A DNA stretch of 64,000 nucleotides from Lichenibacterium ramalinae (GCF_004137085.1 NZ_QYBC01000011.1:124001-188000); one strand, 5' to 3'; counted from the first letter of the stretch, positions 42,334-52,449 are shown. The notes: a model not told the origin generated them from the letters alone. Numbers and translations: made by a program.

Positions 42334-44097
42334 ATGCACGGGGTGATACCGGTCCTGGGCGATGGCGAGGTCCTGCATGGTGCCGGGCCCGGCGGCGTCG
42401 CCGCCGCCAGCCTGCCCGACGCCGCCGCGCTGTCGGCCTATGTCGAGTCGTTGCGCCACGGGCTGATCCTGGTGGGGCAGGACGGCCGCGTGGCGCTGTG
42501 CTCGCGGGAAGCCCACCGCCTCCTCGGCATCGCGGTCGGGATACGGGTGGTGGGTCGCCCGGTGCTCAGGCTGCTGGGTCCGCCCGCCGGCGGGCGGGAC
42601 GACCGCCGCCGTTTGGCCGCCCACCTTCGCCATGCGTTGCGCGGGCGCGAACCCGTCTCCTTCGACGCGGCACTCGGCCCGATGCCGGTCTCGCTCGACC
42701 TGTCGCCCCTGCCCGACGGCGGCTGGTCGGTGGCGATCGAGGAGGCGGCGAGCCGCGCCGCAGCGCGCCGCGCCGCGGCCGGCGGCTCCGAAGACACGCT
42801 GACGGGCCTCGCCAACCGGGCCGCCTTCGGCCGGCGCCTCGAGGAGGCCCATGCCGGCCTGTCCCGCACCGGCACGCCCTTCGCCGTGCTGGCGATCGAC
42901 CTCGACCGGTTCAAGCACGTCAACGACACGCTCGGCCACGAACTCGGCGATGCCGTGCTGCGGGTGGTGGCGCAGCGCCTCCGCGCCGTGGTGCGGGACG
43001 GGGACTGCGCGGCGCGGCTGGGGGGCGACGAGTTCGCCGTGCTGCAGGTCGGCGTCGCGGATGCGGGCGAGGCCGAAGTGCTGGCGCGGCGCATCGTCGA
43101 CCTGCTGGGGCGCGCCTATGTCGTGCAGGGCCACCTCGTGGCCATCGGGGCCAGCGTCGGCATCAGCCTCGCCGGCCCGGACGCCGTGCCGCCCGAGCAC
43201 CTGCTGCGCCATGCCGATCTCGCGCTCTACCGGGCCAAGGCCGACGGGCGCGACACGTTCCGCTTCTTCGAGCCCGTCATGGACGAGCGCCTGCGGGCGC
43301 GGCGGGAACTCGAGCTCGACCTGCGCAAGGCGCTGGCGCTGCGCCAGTTCGAGCTGCACTTCCAGCCCCAGATGAACCTGTCGACCGACAGGCTGGTGGG
43401 CTGTGAGGCGCTGATCCGCTGGCGCCACCCGACGCGGGGCATGGTGTCGCCGGCCGAGTTCATCCCCCTCGCCGAGGAGACGGGGCTCATCGTGCCGATC
43501 GGCGAATGGGTGGTGAGGACTGCCTGCCGGGAAGCCGTGCTCTGGCCCGAAAGCCTGTCGGTGGCGGTGAACCTGTCGCCGGCGCAGTTCAAGAGCCGCA
43601 AGCTCGTCGAGGTCGTGGCGTCGGCCCTGTCGAGTTCCGGCCTGGCGCCGCGGCGGCTGGAGCTCGAGATCACCGAAGGCGTGCTGCTGCAGGAGAACGA
43701 GGCCAACCTGGCAACGCTGCACGCGCTGCGCGACCTCGGCCTGCGCATCTCCATGGACGACTTCGGCACCGGCTATTCGTCCCTCAACTACCTGCGCTCG
43801 TTCCCCTTCGACAAGATCAAGATCGACCGCTCCTTCGTGGCCGACATCTCCACCAAGCCCGACTGCGTCGCCATCATCCGGGCCATCGCGAGCCTCGGCC
43901 TCAGCTTCGGCATGACCACGGTGGCGGAGGGCGTCGAGACGGCGGACCAGATGCGCCGCATCCGCGACGAGGGCTGCACCGACGTCCAGGGCTACCTCAT
44001 CAGCCGCCCCGTGCCGGCTCCCGACATCCTGCGATTGCTCGACCGCCAGGGCGCCGCCGCCCACGTCCTCCAACCTGCCTCGGAAGCGCTCCGATGA
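42334..44097 (+). CDS. GGDEF-EAL c-di-GMP enzyme with N-terminal PAS-like domain, partner of BLUF protein
   Basis: 587-residue soluble protein. A PAS-like domain (about 35-130, SLRHGLILVGQDGRVALCS) precedes GGDEF (motif RLGGDEFAV near residue 230, inhibitory site RDGD just before it) and EAL (near 357; CEALIRWRHP, ELEITEG, DDFGTGYSSLNYL, KIKIDRSF). Both active sites appear complete, so it may be bifunctional. Its stop overlaps the start of the BLUF gene (ATGA). The pair recalls Rhodopseudomonas PapA/PapB, where a BLUF protein controls an EAL phosphodiesterase. Confidence 0.92.
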   Translation: MHGVIPVLGDGEVLHGAGPGGVAAASLPDAAALSAYVESLRHGLILVGQDGRVALCSREAHRLLGIAVGIRVVGRPVLRLLGPPAGGRDDRRRLAAHLRHALRGREPVSFDAALGPMPVSLDLSPLPDGGWSVAIEEAASRAAARRAAAGGSEDTLTGLANRAAFGRRLEEAHAGLSRTGTPFAVLAIDLDRFKHVNDTLGHELGDAVLRVVAQRLRAVVRDGDCAARLGGDEFAVLQVGVADAGEAEVLARRIVDLLGRAYVVQGHLVAIGASVGISLAGPDAVPPEHLLRHADLALYRAKADGRDTFRFFEPVMDERLRARRELELDLRKALALRQFELHFQPQMNLSTDRLVGCEALIRWRHPTRGMVSPAEFIPLAEETGLIVPIGEWVVRTACREAVLWPESLSVAVNLSPAQFKSRKLVEVVASALSSSGLAPRRLELEITEGVLLQENEANLATLHALRDLGLRISMDDFGTGYSSLNYLRSFPFDKIKIDRSFVADISTKPDCVAIIRAIASLGLSFGMTTVAEGVETADQMRRIRDEGCTDVQGYLISRPVPAPDILRLLDRQGAAAHVLQPASEALR

Positions 44098-45020
44098 ACG
44101 AACTCTACCGCCTGGTCTACACGAGCCGGAACCTGCTCGTGGGGGACGAGGACGCCCGCGTCTCCGCCGTGGCCGAGATCCTGGCGCGGTCCCAGGCCAA
44201 CAACGCCCGGGTGGGGGTGACGGGCGCGCTGCTGTTCAACGGCGGCTATTTCGCCCAGGTGCTGGAAGGCCCGCGCGTCGCCGTCGAAGCCACCTTCGAG
44301 CGGATCCAGCGCGATCCGCGCCACAGCGACGTGGCGGTGCTGCAATGCGAACCCGTGGAGGAGCGCGGCTTCCCGCACTGGTCGATGAGCTTCATCGGCC
44401 ATTCGCCGCGGGGCCGTGCCCTCTGGGCCGAGATCGCCGGGCGCACGGGTTTCGACCTCGGCCGCATCGACGGCGATGCCCTCTTCGCCACGCTCCACGC
44501 CATCGTGCTGGAGGAGGAGGGCGTCGAGCCGCAGCGCGGCGAGCCGGCCGCGATCGCGGCGCCGTGGCGCGGACCCGAGCGGCCCGAGCCGCGGCCGTCC
44601 GCACCGCGCGGCGCTTCGGATCGCGGCGATCCGGAGCGGGTGGAGGGGCTCGATGTCGCGCGGCTGCGCGCCGAACTCGGCGTGCTCGCCGAGCAGGTCG
44701 CGGCCGAACAGACAGGGGCGAGCGGCCCGGTGCTTGCCGCCCTCCCCGCCCCGCCGCCGGTGGCCGCCCCGGCCGTGGAGGACAAGGCCGTCGCGGTGCT
44801 GCGGGCGGCGCTCGATGCCGAGCGGGCCCGCACCACGGCGCTGCGCCGCGACCTCGACGAGGCCCGCATCGCGCTCGCCGTGGCGAGCGACCGCGGCGAG
44901 GCCCAGGCGCGCCGCGCCGAGATCTGGGCCGAGCGGGCCCGGGCCTTGGCGACGGCGCTGTGCCGCGAGCCCGAAGCGGCACAGGCCGAGCCCACGCTCC
45001 CGGTCCGCCGCAGCGCGTGA
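44094..45020 (+). CDS. BLUF-domain blue-light photoreceptor with C-terminal coiled coil
   Basis: 308 residues. The BLUF domain (about 1-100) keeps the flavin photocycle residues Tyr9 (LVYTSRN), Asn37 (NNARVGVTGALL) and Gln55 (FAQVLEG), plus Trp96 and Met98 (FPHWSMSFIG). A variable Pro/Arg/Glu-rich linker (about 140-190) leads to a helical, coiled-coil-like tail (about 190-295, VAVLRAALDAERARTTALRR) that could bind a partner. Start ATG 44094 overlaps the stop of the GGDEF-EAL gene, which is the obvious partner. Confidence 0.9.
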   Translation: MNELYRLVYTSRNLLVGDEDARVSAVAEILARSQANNARVGVTGALLFNGGYFAQVLEGPRVAVEATFERIQRDPRHSDVAVLQCEPVEERGFPHWSMSFIGHSPRGRALWAEIAGRTGFDLGRIDGDALFATLHAIVLEEEGVEPQRGEPAAIAAPWRGPERPEPRPSAPRGASDRGDPERVEGLDVARLRAELGVLAEQVAAEQTGASGPVLAALPAPPPVAAPAVEDKAVAVLRAALDAERARTTALRRDLDEARIALAVASDRGEAQARRAEIWAERARALATALCREPEAAQAEPTLPVRRSA

Positions 45021-45091
45021 CGCCGCTCGGCCGGCGGTGAGGTCGCGCCGGTCGGACGGCGGGACGGCCCGCCGACGGGCCGGTGTCGCCG

Positions 45092-46393
45092 TCAGCCGAA
45101 GACCCGCGCGAAGATCGTGTCGACGTGCTTGGTATGGTAGCCGAGGTCGAAGAGCGGCTTGAGGGCCTCGGGTGGCAGCACGGCCGTCACCTCGGGGTCG
45201 GCCTTGAGGAACTCCAGGAAGTCGCCTTCCCCGCGCCACACCCGCATGGCGTTGCGCTGCACCAGCCGGTAGCTGTCCTCGCGCGACACGCCGCCCTGCG
45301 TCAGCGCCAGCAGCACGCGCTGCGAGTGGACCAGGCCGCCGAGCCGGTCGAGGTTCTTCCGCATGTTGGCCGGGTAGACCAGCAGCTTGTCGACGACGCC
45401 CGTCAGGCGCGCCAGCGCGAAGTCGAGCGTGACGGTGGCGTCCGGCCCGATCATGCGCTCGACCGACGAGTGCGAGATGTCGCGCTCGTGCCAGAGCGCC
45501 ACGTTCTCCAGCGCCGGCACCACCATGCCGCGCACCAGCCGGGCGAGGCCGGTGAGGTTCTCGGTCAGCACCGGGTTGCGCTTGTGCGGCATGGCGGAGG
45601 AGCCCTTCTGCCCCTCGGAGAAGAACTCCTCCACCTCCAGCACCTCGGTGCGCTGCAGGTGTCGGATCTCGATCGCCAGCCGCTCGATCGACGACGCCAC
45701 GACGCCGAGCACGGCGAAGAACATGGCGTGACGGTCGCGCGGGATCACCTGGGTCGACACGGGCTCGACCGTCAGCCCCATGGCCTTGGCGACGTGCTCC
45801 TCGACCCTGGGATCGATGTTGGCGAAGGTGCCGACGGCGCCCGACAGCGCGCAGGTGGCGATCTCGGCGCGGGCCTGCACGAGCCGCTCGCGGTTGCGCG
45901 AGAACTCCGCATAGGCCTGGGCGAGCTTCAGCCCGAAGGTGACGGGCTCGGCATGGATGCCGTGCGAGCGGCCGATCGTCGGCGTCAGCTTGTGCTCGTG
46001 GGCGCGGTGCTTCAGCGTCGCCAAGAGCGCGTCGACGTCGGCGATCAGCATGTCGGCGGCGCGGCTGAGCTGCACGGCGAGGCAGGTGTCGAGCACGTCC
46101 GACGACGTCATGCCCTGGTGGACGAAGCGCGCCTCCGGCCCGACGATCTCGCCGAGATGGGTCAGGAAGGCGATGACGTCGTGCTTGGTTTCACGCTCGA
46201 TGGCGTCGATGCGGGCGACGTCGAACGTCGCGTTCCGCCCCTTGGCCCAGATGGTCTCGGCCGCCGACTTCGGGATGACGCCGAGTTCGGCCAGCGCGTC
46301 GCAGGCATGGGCCTCGATCTCGAACCAGATGCGGAACCGGGTCTCGGGCTCCCACAGCGCCACCATGGCGGGACGGGAATAGCGGGGGATCAT
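45092..46393 (-). CDS. purB: Adenylosuccinate lyase
   Basis: Cleaves fumarate from SAICAR and adenylosuccinate in purine synthesis. 433 residues. The fumarase/aspartase-superfamily signature is GSSAMPHKRNPV, with the catalytic Ser loop; the catalytic His regions are MTSSDVLDTCLAVQL and TIGRSHGIHAEPVTFG. It begins MIPRYSRPAMVALW as in other alphaproteobacterial PurB proteins. Convergent with the BLUF gene. Confidence 0.97.
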   Translation of the reverse strand: MIPRYSRPAMVALWEPETRFRIWFEIEAHACDALAELGVIPKSAAETIWAKGRNATFDVARIDAIERETKHDVIAFLTHLGEIVGPEARFVHQGMTSSDVLDTCLAVQLSRAADMLIADVDALLATLKHRAHEHKLTPTIGRSHGIHAEPVTFGLKLAQAYAEFSRNRERLVQARAEIATCALSGAVGTFANIDPRVEEHVAKAMGLTVEPVSTQVIPRDRHAMFFAVLGVVASSIERLAIEIRHLQRTEVLEVEEFFSEGQKGSSAMPHKRNPVLTENLTGLARLVRGMVVPALENVALWHERDISHSSVERMIGPDATVTLDFALARLTGVVDKLLVYPANMRKNLDRLGGLVHSQRVLLALTQGGVSREDSYRLVQRNAMRVWRGEGDFLEFLKADPEVTAVLPPEALKPLFDLGYHTKHVDTIFARVFG

Positions 46394-46632
46394 GGGGGGC
46401 TCCGGGAGCGTGGGGGGCTGGGCTCTCCTTTAAGGGGTGAGGGAGGGGGGCGCTAGCTTGGGACGGGGGCGCGCCAGGGTGGAGATGGAGGTGGGACGTG
46501 GCAGGGGCGGACGTTGGCGGGCAGCCAACTTCCGGGCTTTCGGGATCGCGCCCTTCAGGGCTGGTTGGCGGCGATGTCTGGATTTCTGTGACGCGGACAA
46601 ACCGCTTGCCGGCGACATGCTGGCAGACCTGA

Positions 46633-48399
46633 TTAGTTGAATCGGAGCCCGAACAAGCCGCCCGTTTCGGTAGCATCGGTGAGCTTGGTCGGGCGCACGA
46701 AAGCGTCGACATCGAACCCTGGACGGAAGCCATCTCGGGGCAGCGCATCCGAGTTCATCGTGACGATGTATTGATAACCAACCGACGCCGCGTGGTCGGC
46801 GCCGAGCTGGAGCGCCTTGGCCACCTGGCGCTCGTCCACGCCATCAAAGAGATGGCTGTCATGGACGAGGAATCCCGGACCCATTCCGCGCCGGGTCGCG
46901 AGGTCGGCGAGCATCAGATCGAAGCAGAAAATCTGCATGTTGGTGATCCCCTTGCTTCGCTGGGCATCGATACGGACGTCAACGGTCGGGCCGTTCGGGG
47001 TCGCGCTGATCGTTAGGCTCCCCGCCTTCTCGTAGAGAGCGTTCGAGAGTTCTTCGAACGTGAGGATCGCCTCGGAGATGAGTTCCGACCGTTCGTGAAG
47101 ATCGGTCTGAAGCGCTTTGAGCAAGCGAGCGCGCTCGATTTCCAGCTCGACCTTGGTGCTCTCGATCCGCTCGGCAGTGGCGAGACGCTGTCGTAGGCCT
47201 TCGGCCTCCGCCTCGGCCCGGCCAGCCTCCTCCTGAAGTCGAGCGAAGTGCTCCAGCGCGCCACCCGATCGCAGCATGCCCATAAGTTGACGACGGCGGT
47301 CGTCGAGCTGCTCGCGTCTGCGGTCACGGTCGGCAATACGTGCCTCGGCCGTTTCGACCTCGTTGGCCAGGTGCGCGCGACGGTTCTGGACCACAGCTTG
47401 GTGAAACGCGGCAACCTCATCGAAGCGCCGGCCGACGGTGCCCGGCAAGATGACGCCGGCCTCGCGGTAGAGGCGATCGAGGTTGTTGGCCGCGGGCGGC
47501 TGCTCGCTGCTGATAGCGTCCCGCAGCTGGAGGATCAGCTCGCGGTCGATCGTATTCTCGTCGTTGAGGCCCGAGATGTCTCGCGTGAGCACGGAGGCTT
47601 CGCGCTCGAACTCGGCATATTCGGGAACGACGTTGAAGGAGGCGAGCTGTTCGGCGAGGCGCCGCGATCGGGCCTCGGCGATGGTCAGCCGGGTGCGCAG
47701 ATCCGCCGCCGTCCCGAAATAGCGCCCGAGGCCGCCTTCCTTCGCGGCCTTGCGCAGCTCGGCCATGGCCTTTTCCTGCGTGCGGACTTCCTGGAACTCC
47801 TGCGGGAGACGGGCATCGAGGCCGAGCAGGTAGGATATGGCGACCTGCTGGTCCCAGGCCTGCTGCATGCTCGCTTGTTGGGTTGGTGCGACGAGCCCGC
47901 CGCTGTTTTGGCGACGCGCGAAGTAGGAAAACAGCGACCTGAATGTCGGTCGGAACCGCGGCTGATCGTTGCCCTCGTCGTTCCCGCTCAGGAAGAAGAA
48001 CATGCTGCCGAGGAGCGCGCGCCATTGCTCGTTGGTAAAGACCAAGTCGCCTGTTTTGGCATCGAGGCTGGGTTGCAGCGGCCACGCAGACGTGTCGCCC
48101 TGAAGGCGGACGCGCGACGGCTTGATGCCCGAGCGAGTCACATCGACGATCGCTCCGCCGACGTCGACGCGGGCTTCGAACGCCCAAGACATCAGTTCGG
48201 GCGACCGAAAGATGCTGTCCTTGTCGGCGTTCCCGCCGAAAAGGAAGTGGATCAGCTCCACGAAGCTCGTTTTGCCCGCGCCGTTGCGCGACTGGCGATC
48301 GTTGGCGCCCTCGCTCTTATCGGCGAGGAGAATGTTCAACCCCGGCCCGAAGGTCAGGGCTTTGAAGCTGGCCAGTTCGCTGCTGATGCTATGAATCAT
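46633..48399 (-). CDS. ABC-3C system ATPase (DUF2326, SMC-like ABC ATPase)
   Basis: 588 residues. An N-terminal ABC half with Walker A NGAGKTS (residues 39-45), a long coiled-coil middle (about 230-470, e.g. LIHFLFGGN before it and REQLDDRRRQLMGMLR within), and a C-terminal half with the DUF2326 signature FLVHDSHLFDGVDERQ, which acts as Walker B/D-loop. This is the ATPase of ABC three-component (ABC-3C) systems, predicted from comparative genomics to be conflict (defence) systems. Its ATG overlaps the middle-component stop by four bases. Base use is noticeably less GC-biased than in neighbours, suggesting acquisition. The start follows the conserved MIHSISSELASFK. Confidence 0.88.
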   Translation of the reverse strand: MIHSISSELASFKALTFGPGLNILLADKSEGANDRQSRNGAGKTSFVELIHFLFGGNADKDSIFRSPELMSWAFEARVDVGGAIVDVTRSGIKPSRVRLQGDTSAWPLQPSLDAKTGDLVFTNEQWRALLGSMFFFLSGNDEGNDQPRFRPTFRSLFSYFARRQNSGGLVAPTQQASMQQAWDQQVAISYLLGLDARLPQEFQEVRTQEKAMAELRKAAKEGGLGRYFGTAADLRTRLTIAEARSRRLAEQLASFNVVPEYAEFEREASVLTRDISGLNDENTIDRELILQLRDAISSEQPPAANNLDRLYREAGVILPGTVGRRFDEVAAFHQAVVQNRRAHLANEVETAEARIADRDRRREQLDDRRRQLMGMLRSGGALEHFARLQEEAGRAEAEAEGLRQRLATAERIESTKVELEIERARLLKALQTDLHERSELISEAILTFEELSNALYEKAGSLTISATPNGPTVDVRIDAQRSKGITNMQIFCFDLMLADLATRRGMGPGFLVHDSHLFDGVDERQVAKALQLGADHAASVGYQYIVTMNSDALPRDGFRPGFDVDAFVRPTKLTDATETGGLFGLRFN

Positions 48400-48641
48400 A
48401 GGGTAGCCTTCCGGAGAAGACCGCGGTCGAGTTCGATAGCTCCGATGATGAATAGGAGATCGAGCGCGAGAACGAACCAGTCGTAATTGATGGGGGCAGG
48501 CTCGCCAGAGTCGCCACGTTTCGCGCGAACGTCGTCCCACAAACGCGATACGGTCATCGGCTCGCGCAGAGAGACGAGGAGATCACCGCCTACGGTGAGA
48601 AGCGCCCGGTCAGGGCGGAGATGCTTCGTCGGCAGGATCAT
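48396..48641 (-). CDS. ABC-3C system middle component (MC6-like)
   Basis: 81 residues starting MILPTKHLRPDRALLTVGG, with LREPMTVSRLWDDVR and INYDWFVLALDLLFIIGAIE. This is the pattern of the small ABC-3C middle component 6, a winged-helix-like linker between effector and ATPase. It overlaps the effector gene by four bases at its start and the ATPase gene by four bases at its end, so all three are probably made in fixed ratio. Confidence 0.85.
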   Translation of the reverse strand: MILPTKHLRPDRALLTVGGDLLVSLREPMTVSRLWDDVRAKRGDSGEPAPINYDWFVLALDLLFIIGAIELDRGLLRKATL

Positions 48642-49558
48642 GCGTTCGTGTCCTGAACGACATCCTCGAAAATGTCACAGCGCTCGAAAAAGTAGGAGAG
48701 GACGGCGAGCACTGCACCCTGGTGCGACGGCTCGCCCTCCATGCCGCCGGCGAAAGTTTGGAGTTGGCCGAAGATGTGGTCCGGGTCGAGATCAACCGCC
48801 TTCAGAGCTTGGTAGCGGGCGCGGAAGGCCTCTGCGACATCCTCACCGAAACTCGGATCGGGCCAAGCGTCGAAGAAGTCTTGCACGAGCTTCTCACGAC
48901 GCCGTCCCTGACGGAGCAGCAGCGCCGCATCTGGTGAAAGCGCGTTGTGCTGGAGCTTGGTCGCCGAAGGGGCGGCGAGCGGCGGCTCGGCCCCCGGATC
49001 GCGCCGCTGGATCGCGATCAGGACCGGGCGCAGGTTCGTGAAGTCGAGCCGCTCAAGAGTGCGCTGAGAGGGCACGACGCCAAACAGGTCTTCGAGCTGA
49101 TGGAGTGCGAGCCGCATGGCAACAGCACGCATTTCCGCCTCGCCGAAGACGGCGATGGTGACTGCAGGGATGGCGGCGCGCAGCTCGTCAAGCCTGCGCA
49201 CGGCCTCGGCGGGAAGGCCGCGCACGTCGTTATGGACAAGCTCCCAGCGCCGCATCTTCGCGCCCCAGTGGGTGAGGGCGCCGGCAAGGTCCTCGTCGAT
49301 CTTCGCGAGCAGTTCGGCGAGCTTGGTAGAATCTGGCGCGTAAGCCTGGAACACGGTGCCGTCGCTCGGCCGGAAGCCATCGCATTTGAGGTCGCCCTTC
49401 GAGCCATAAGGACGCACCGGCTCGAAGTCGCCGGTGAAGCCGTGGGCCATCAAGCGCGCGAACAAGCTCTCGAACGCCTTGCCTTTCTCGCGAAGGAAAG
49501 CGTTCTCAAATTTCAGCCCGTAAAAGCTGCGTTGGGTATCGTCCAAGCCGTCCCTCAT
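48638..49558 (-). CDS. ABC-3C system effector: restriction-endonuclease-like domain plus ABC-3C C-terminal domain
   Basis: 306 residues, first gene of the operon. The N-terminal part (about 1-80) looks like a PD-(D/E)XK nuclease of the Mrr type: KGKAFESLFARLM with Glu30, YGSKGDLKCDGF with Asp56 and Lys58, then VFQAYAP where Mrr-type enzymes have QxK. The remainder is the ABC-3C C-terminal domain (CTD7-like) that couples to the middle component and ATPase. ATG 49558 follows GGTCCGGGGG; further in-frame ATGs upstream (49585) are less likely. Domain naming is from memory of the ABC-3C classification. Confidence 0.8.
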   Translation of the reverse strand: MRDGLDDTQRSFYGLKFENAFLREKGKAFESLFARLMAHGFTGDFEPVRPYGSKGDLKCDGFRPSDGTVFQAYAPDSTKLAELLAKIDEDLAGALTHWGAKMRRWELVHNDVRGLPAEAVRRLDELRAAIPAVTIAVFGEAEMRAVAMRLALHQLEDLFGVVPSQRTLERLDFTNLRPVLIAIQRRDPGAEPPLAAPSATKLQHNALSPDAALLLRQGRRREKLVQDFFDAWPDPSFGEDVAEAFRARYQALKAVDLDPDHIFGQLQTFAGGMEGEPSHQGAVLAVLSYFFERCDIFEDVVQDTNA

Positions 49559-50177
49559 GCCCCCGGACCGTCCTGCGCATCCCATCTCTCTTCGTGTAGG
49601 GGCCGGGTCCGCCGTCGTCGATGACGATAGCGGGCCTTCTGGCTCCTTGTCCCCTATCGTCGTCGACCGCCCTCCGGCGCACCTGCCGAGAAAAGCAGTC
49701 ACCCAGCGCTCGCCTGCCGATCCGACAGTTTGCGATCACGCGGTCATGACGCGTCTGCTGCAGCCGAGCTAGACGACAAGGGTCTGCATCGGCCACAGAG
49801 CGATGATCAAACGCTCGACGCCACGGCCCTCGCCGTCGGCGACCGTTCCTTCCCGGTCAGCTCGATCGCTCTGATGCTGCGCCGGATGGCGCCCTCGATG
49901 AGGCTGCCCGTTCCACATCTCCCACAACCGAGGACAGTAGTCGATCATTGACTCGGGTTGGAATGCACGCTGATTCCCCCATTGCCACTCTCAACATGCC
50001 TTAGTTGCCGGCACGTTCCCAAGCCGAAGAACACTCGTGATCCGAGGCGTGTAGAGGTGACAGCGCGTCATCAAATGAGGTCGAGGAGAGTGTTGATCAA
50101 ACAGCCTCGTCAGACTGTCCAAGAACAAACATTCCGGATATCGGCTTGGGGGTAGAAACAGCCGTCTGCGCTTCTCC
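49559..50177. other. Intergenic between ABC-3C and HigBA
   Basis: About 620 bp with clearly lower GC in its second half (49950-50140). Short frames on both strands show no recognisable protein. Fragments near 49810-49900 (minus) hint faintly at IS66-type sequence, but not enough to call. It carries the ABC-3C promoter, for which no clear box was found. Confidence 0.4.
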
Positions 50178-50501
50178 TTATGCTGCCCCCTCCCCCCACG
50201 CCACCCGCAGCGTCGAGATGCGCGTCACGTCGACCGACCGCTCGGCGGGCCAAAGGTCATGGGCGTCCTGCAGGCGCAGCCACACGCTCGGGCCGTTGCC
50301 GCAGAGCTTGCCGATCCGGAGCGCCATCTCGGGCGAGATGGCTGCCCGCCCCGACAGGACGCGGTGCAGCGCCGGCCGGGTGACGCCGAGATGGCGCGTC
50401 GACGTCGAAACCGGTCGCCCGAGGCCGGGCAGCACATCCTCGCGCAGGATCTCCCCCGGGGTGAACGGGCCGTCGGGCCGGGTCGCGGCGCACGTCGTCA
50501 T
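50178..50501 (-). CDS. higA: HigA-family antitoxin
   Basis: 107 residues, Xre-type helix-turn-helix: FTPGEILREDVLPGLGRPVS, then LGVTRPALHRVLSGRAAISP and ALRIGKLCGNGPSVWLRLQD, the standard HigA blocks (HPGExLxE...LGVSRxxLSxLLNGRxxIS). It neutralises HigB and probably represses the pair. Its ATG overlaps the toxin stop. Confidence 0.9.
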   Translation of the reverse strand: MTTCAATRPDGPFTPGEILREDVLPGLGRPVSTSTRHLGVTRPALHRVLSGRAAISPEMALRIGKLCGNGPSVWLRLQDAHDLWPAERSVDVTRISTLRVAWGEGAA

Positions 50502-50797
50502 CCTCCATGGTGATCCTCCAGGCCGACCTCCACGGCGTCCTCGCCGAAGGTGATGCGCCAGTCGCGCAAGGCGACGATCGAGAACCGTCCGGCTCGGTCG
50601 CCGGTGAGCGCGTGACAGCCGTAGGACACCGCGTCCATGTCGTCGGGCCTCGTGGCCTGGTCGAGGAGCGAGAGCTGCCGACGGACCTTGCGCGCCCAAT
50701 CGGGGCGCAGGCCAGAAGCGTCGCTCCGGGTCCAGCACCGTTTCAGGGCGCGGCTGCGGAAGCTCAGGATGACGGCCGTGACTGTGGCGCGAGGCAC
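50498..50797 (-). CDS. higB: HigB-family ribonuclease toxin
   Basis: About 99 residues, RelE-like fold. Family blocks are LSFRSRALKRCWTRSDASGL, YGCHALTGDRAGRFSIVAL and the end DWRITFGEDAVEVGLEDHH. The start is uncertain: GTG 50797 gives a few extra residues before the conserved LSFRSRAL, and no ATG is available. Toxin-first order with a one-base-shared stop/start to higA is normal. Confidence 0.85.
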   Translation of the reverse strand: MPRATVTAVILSFRSRALKRCWTRSDASGLRPDWARKVRRQLSLLDQATRPDDMDAVSYGCHALTGDRAGRFSIVALRDWRITFGEDAVEVGLEDHHGG

Positions 50798-50927
50798 GAC
50801 GTCGAACGAGCCGCCCCAGATCCGTTTTGCCGAACGGCTGCCTTGCCCTCCGCGCCCCCATCCGCCATGCTGCGCGGCAACAAAGCATGGCAGCCATGAC
50901 GCGGCCGGGGCACAGCGGGGGGGACGC

Positions 50928-51675
50928 GTGGCGGAGGACTTCATCCTCACGACGCAGGGGTTGGCGAAGACGTTCCGGGGCATCGTGGCGGTCGACGGGG
51001 TCGACCTCGCCGTGCAGCGGGGCTCCATCCACGCGCTCATCGGCCCCAACGGGGCCGGCAAGACGACCTGCTTCAACCTCCTCACCAAGTTCCTGTCGCC
51101 GACGCGCGGCCGCATCAGCTTCAACGGGCGCGACATCACCCGCACCAGCCCCGCCGACGTGGCGCGCCTGGGCCTCGTGCGCTCCTTCCAGATCTCGGCG
51201 ACCTTCCCGCACCTTTCCGTGCTGGAGAACGTGCGCATCGCCCTGCAGCGGCAGCGGGGCGACAACTTCGACTTCTGGCGCTCCGAGAAGCTGCTGCGCC
51301 GCTACGATGCCGAAGCCTTCGGCCTCATCGAACAGGTGGGGCTGGCGGGCCACGCCGACGGGCGCGCCGCCGACCTGTCCTACGGCCGCAAGCGCGCGCT
51401 GGAACTCGCCACCACCCTGGCGCTGTCGCCCGAGCTGATGCTGCTCGACGAGCCCATGGCGGGCATGGCCCACGAGGACATCGACCGCACCGCGGCCCTC
51501 ATCCGGCGTGCCGCCAAGGGGCGCACCGTGCTGATGGTGGAGCACAACCTGTCGGTCGTGGCCTCGCTCAGCGACCGCATCACGGTGCTGGCCCGGGGCC
51601 GGGTGCTGGCCGAGGGCACCTACGACCAGGTGTCGCGCGACCCCCGCGTGGTCGAAGCCTATATCGGGGTGGGGC

Positions 51676-51683
<8 letters not shown>
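50928..51683 (+). CDS. livG: Branched-chain amino acid-type ABC transporter ATPase
   Basis: 251 residues. Walker A is GPNGAGKTTCFNLLTK, the signature-like motif is LSYGRKRALELA (LivG-type LSxGxxR variant) and Walker B is LMLLDEPMAGM. The long loop after Walker A (ARLGLVRSFQISATFPHLSV) is typical of LivG. GTG 50928 follows GCGGGGGGGA. First gene of a complete transporter operon. Confidence 0.92.
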
Positions 51684-52422
<739 letters not shown>

Positions 52423-52449
52423 AGCAGAAACGAAACGGGAGTGGAACGG

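Noticed and set aside
49800-49951. Possible IS66 transposase remnant (minus strand, AIRRSIRAIELTGKE)
   Set aside because: Only a short weak match that needs a frameshift to extend; not enough to call.
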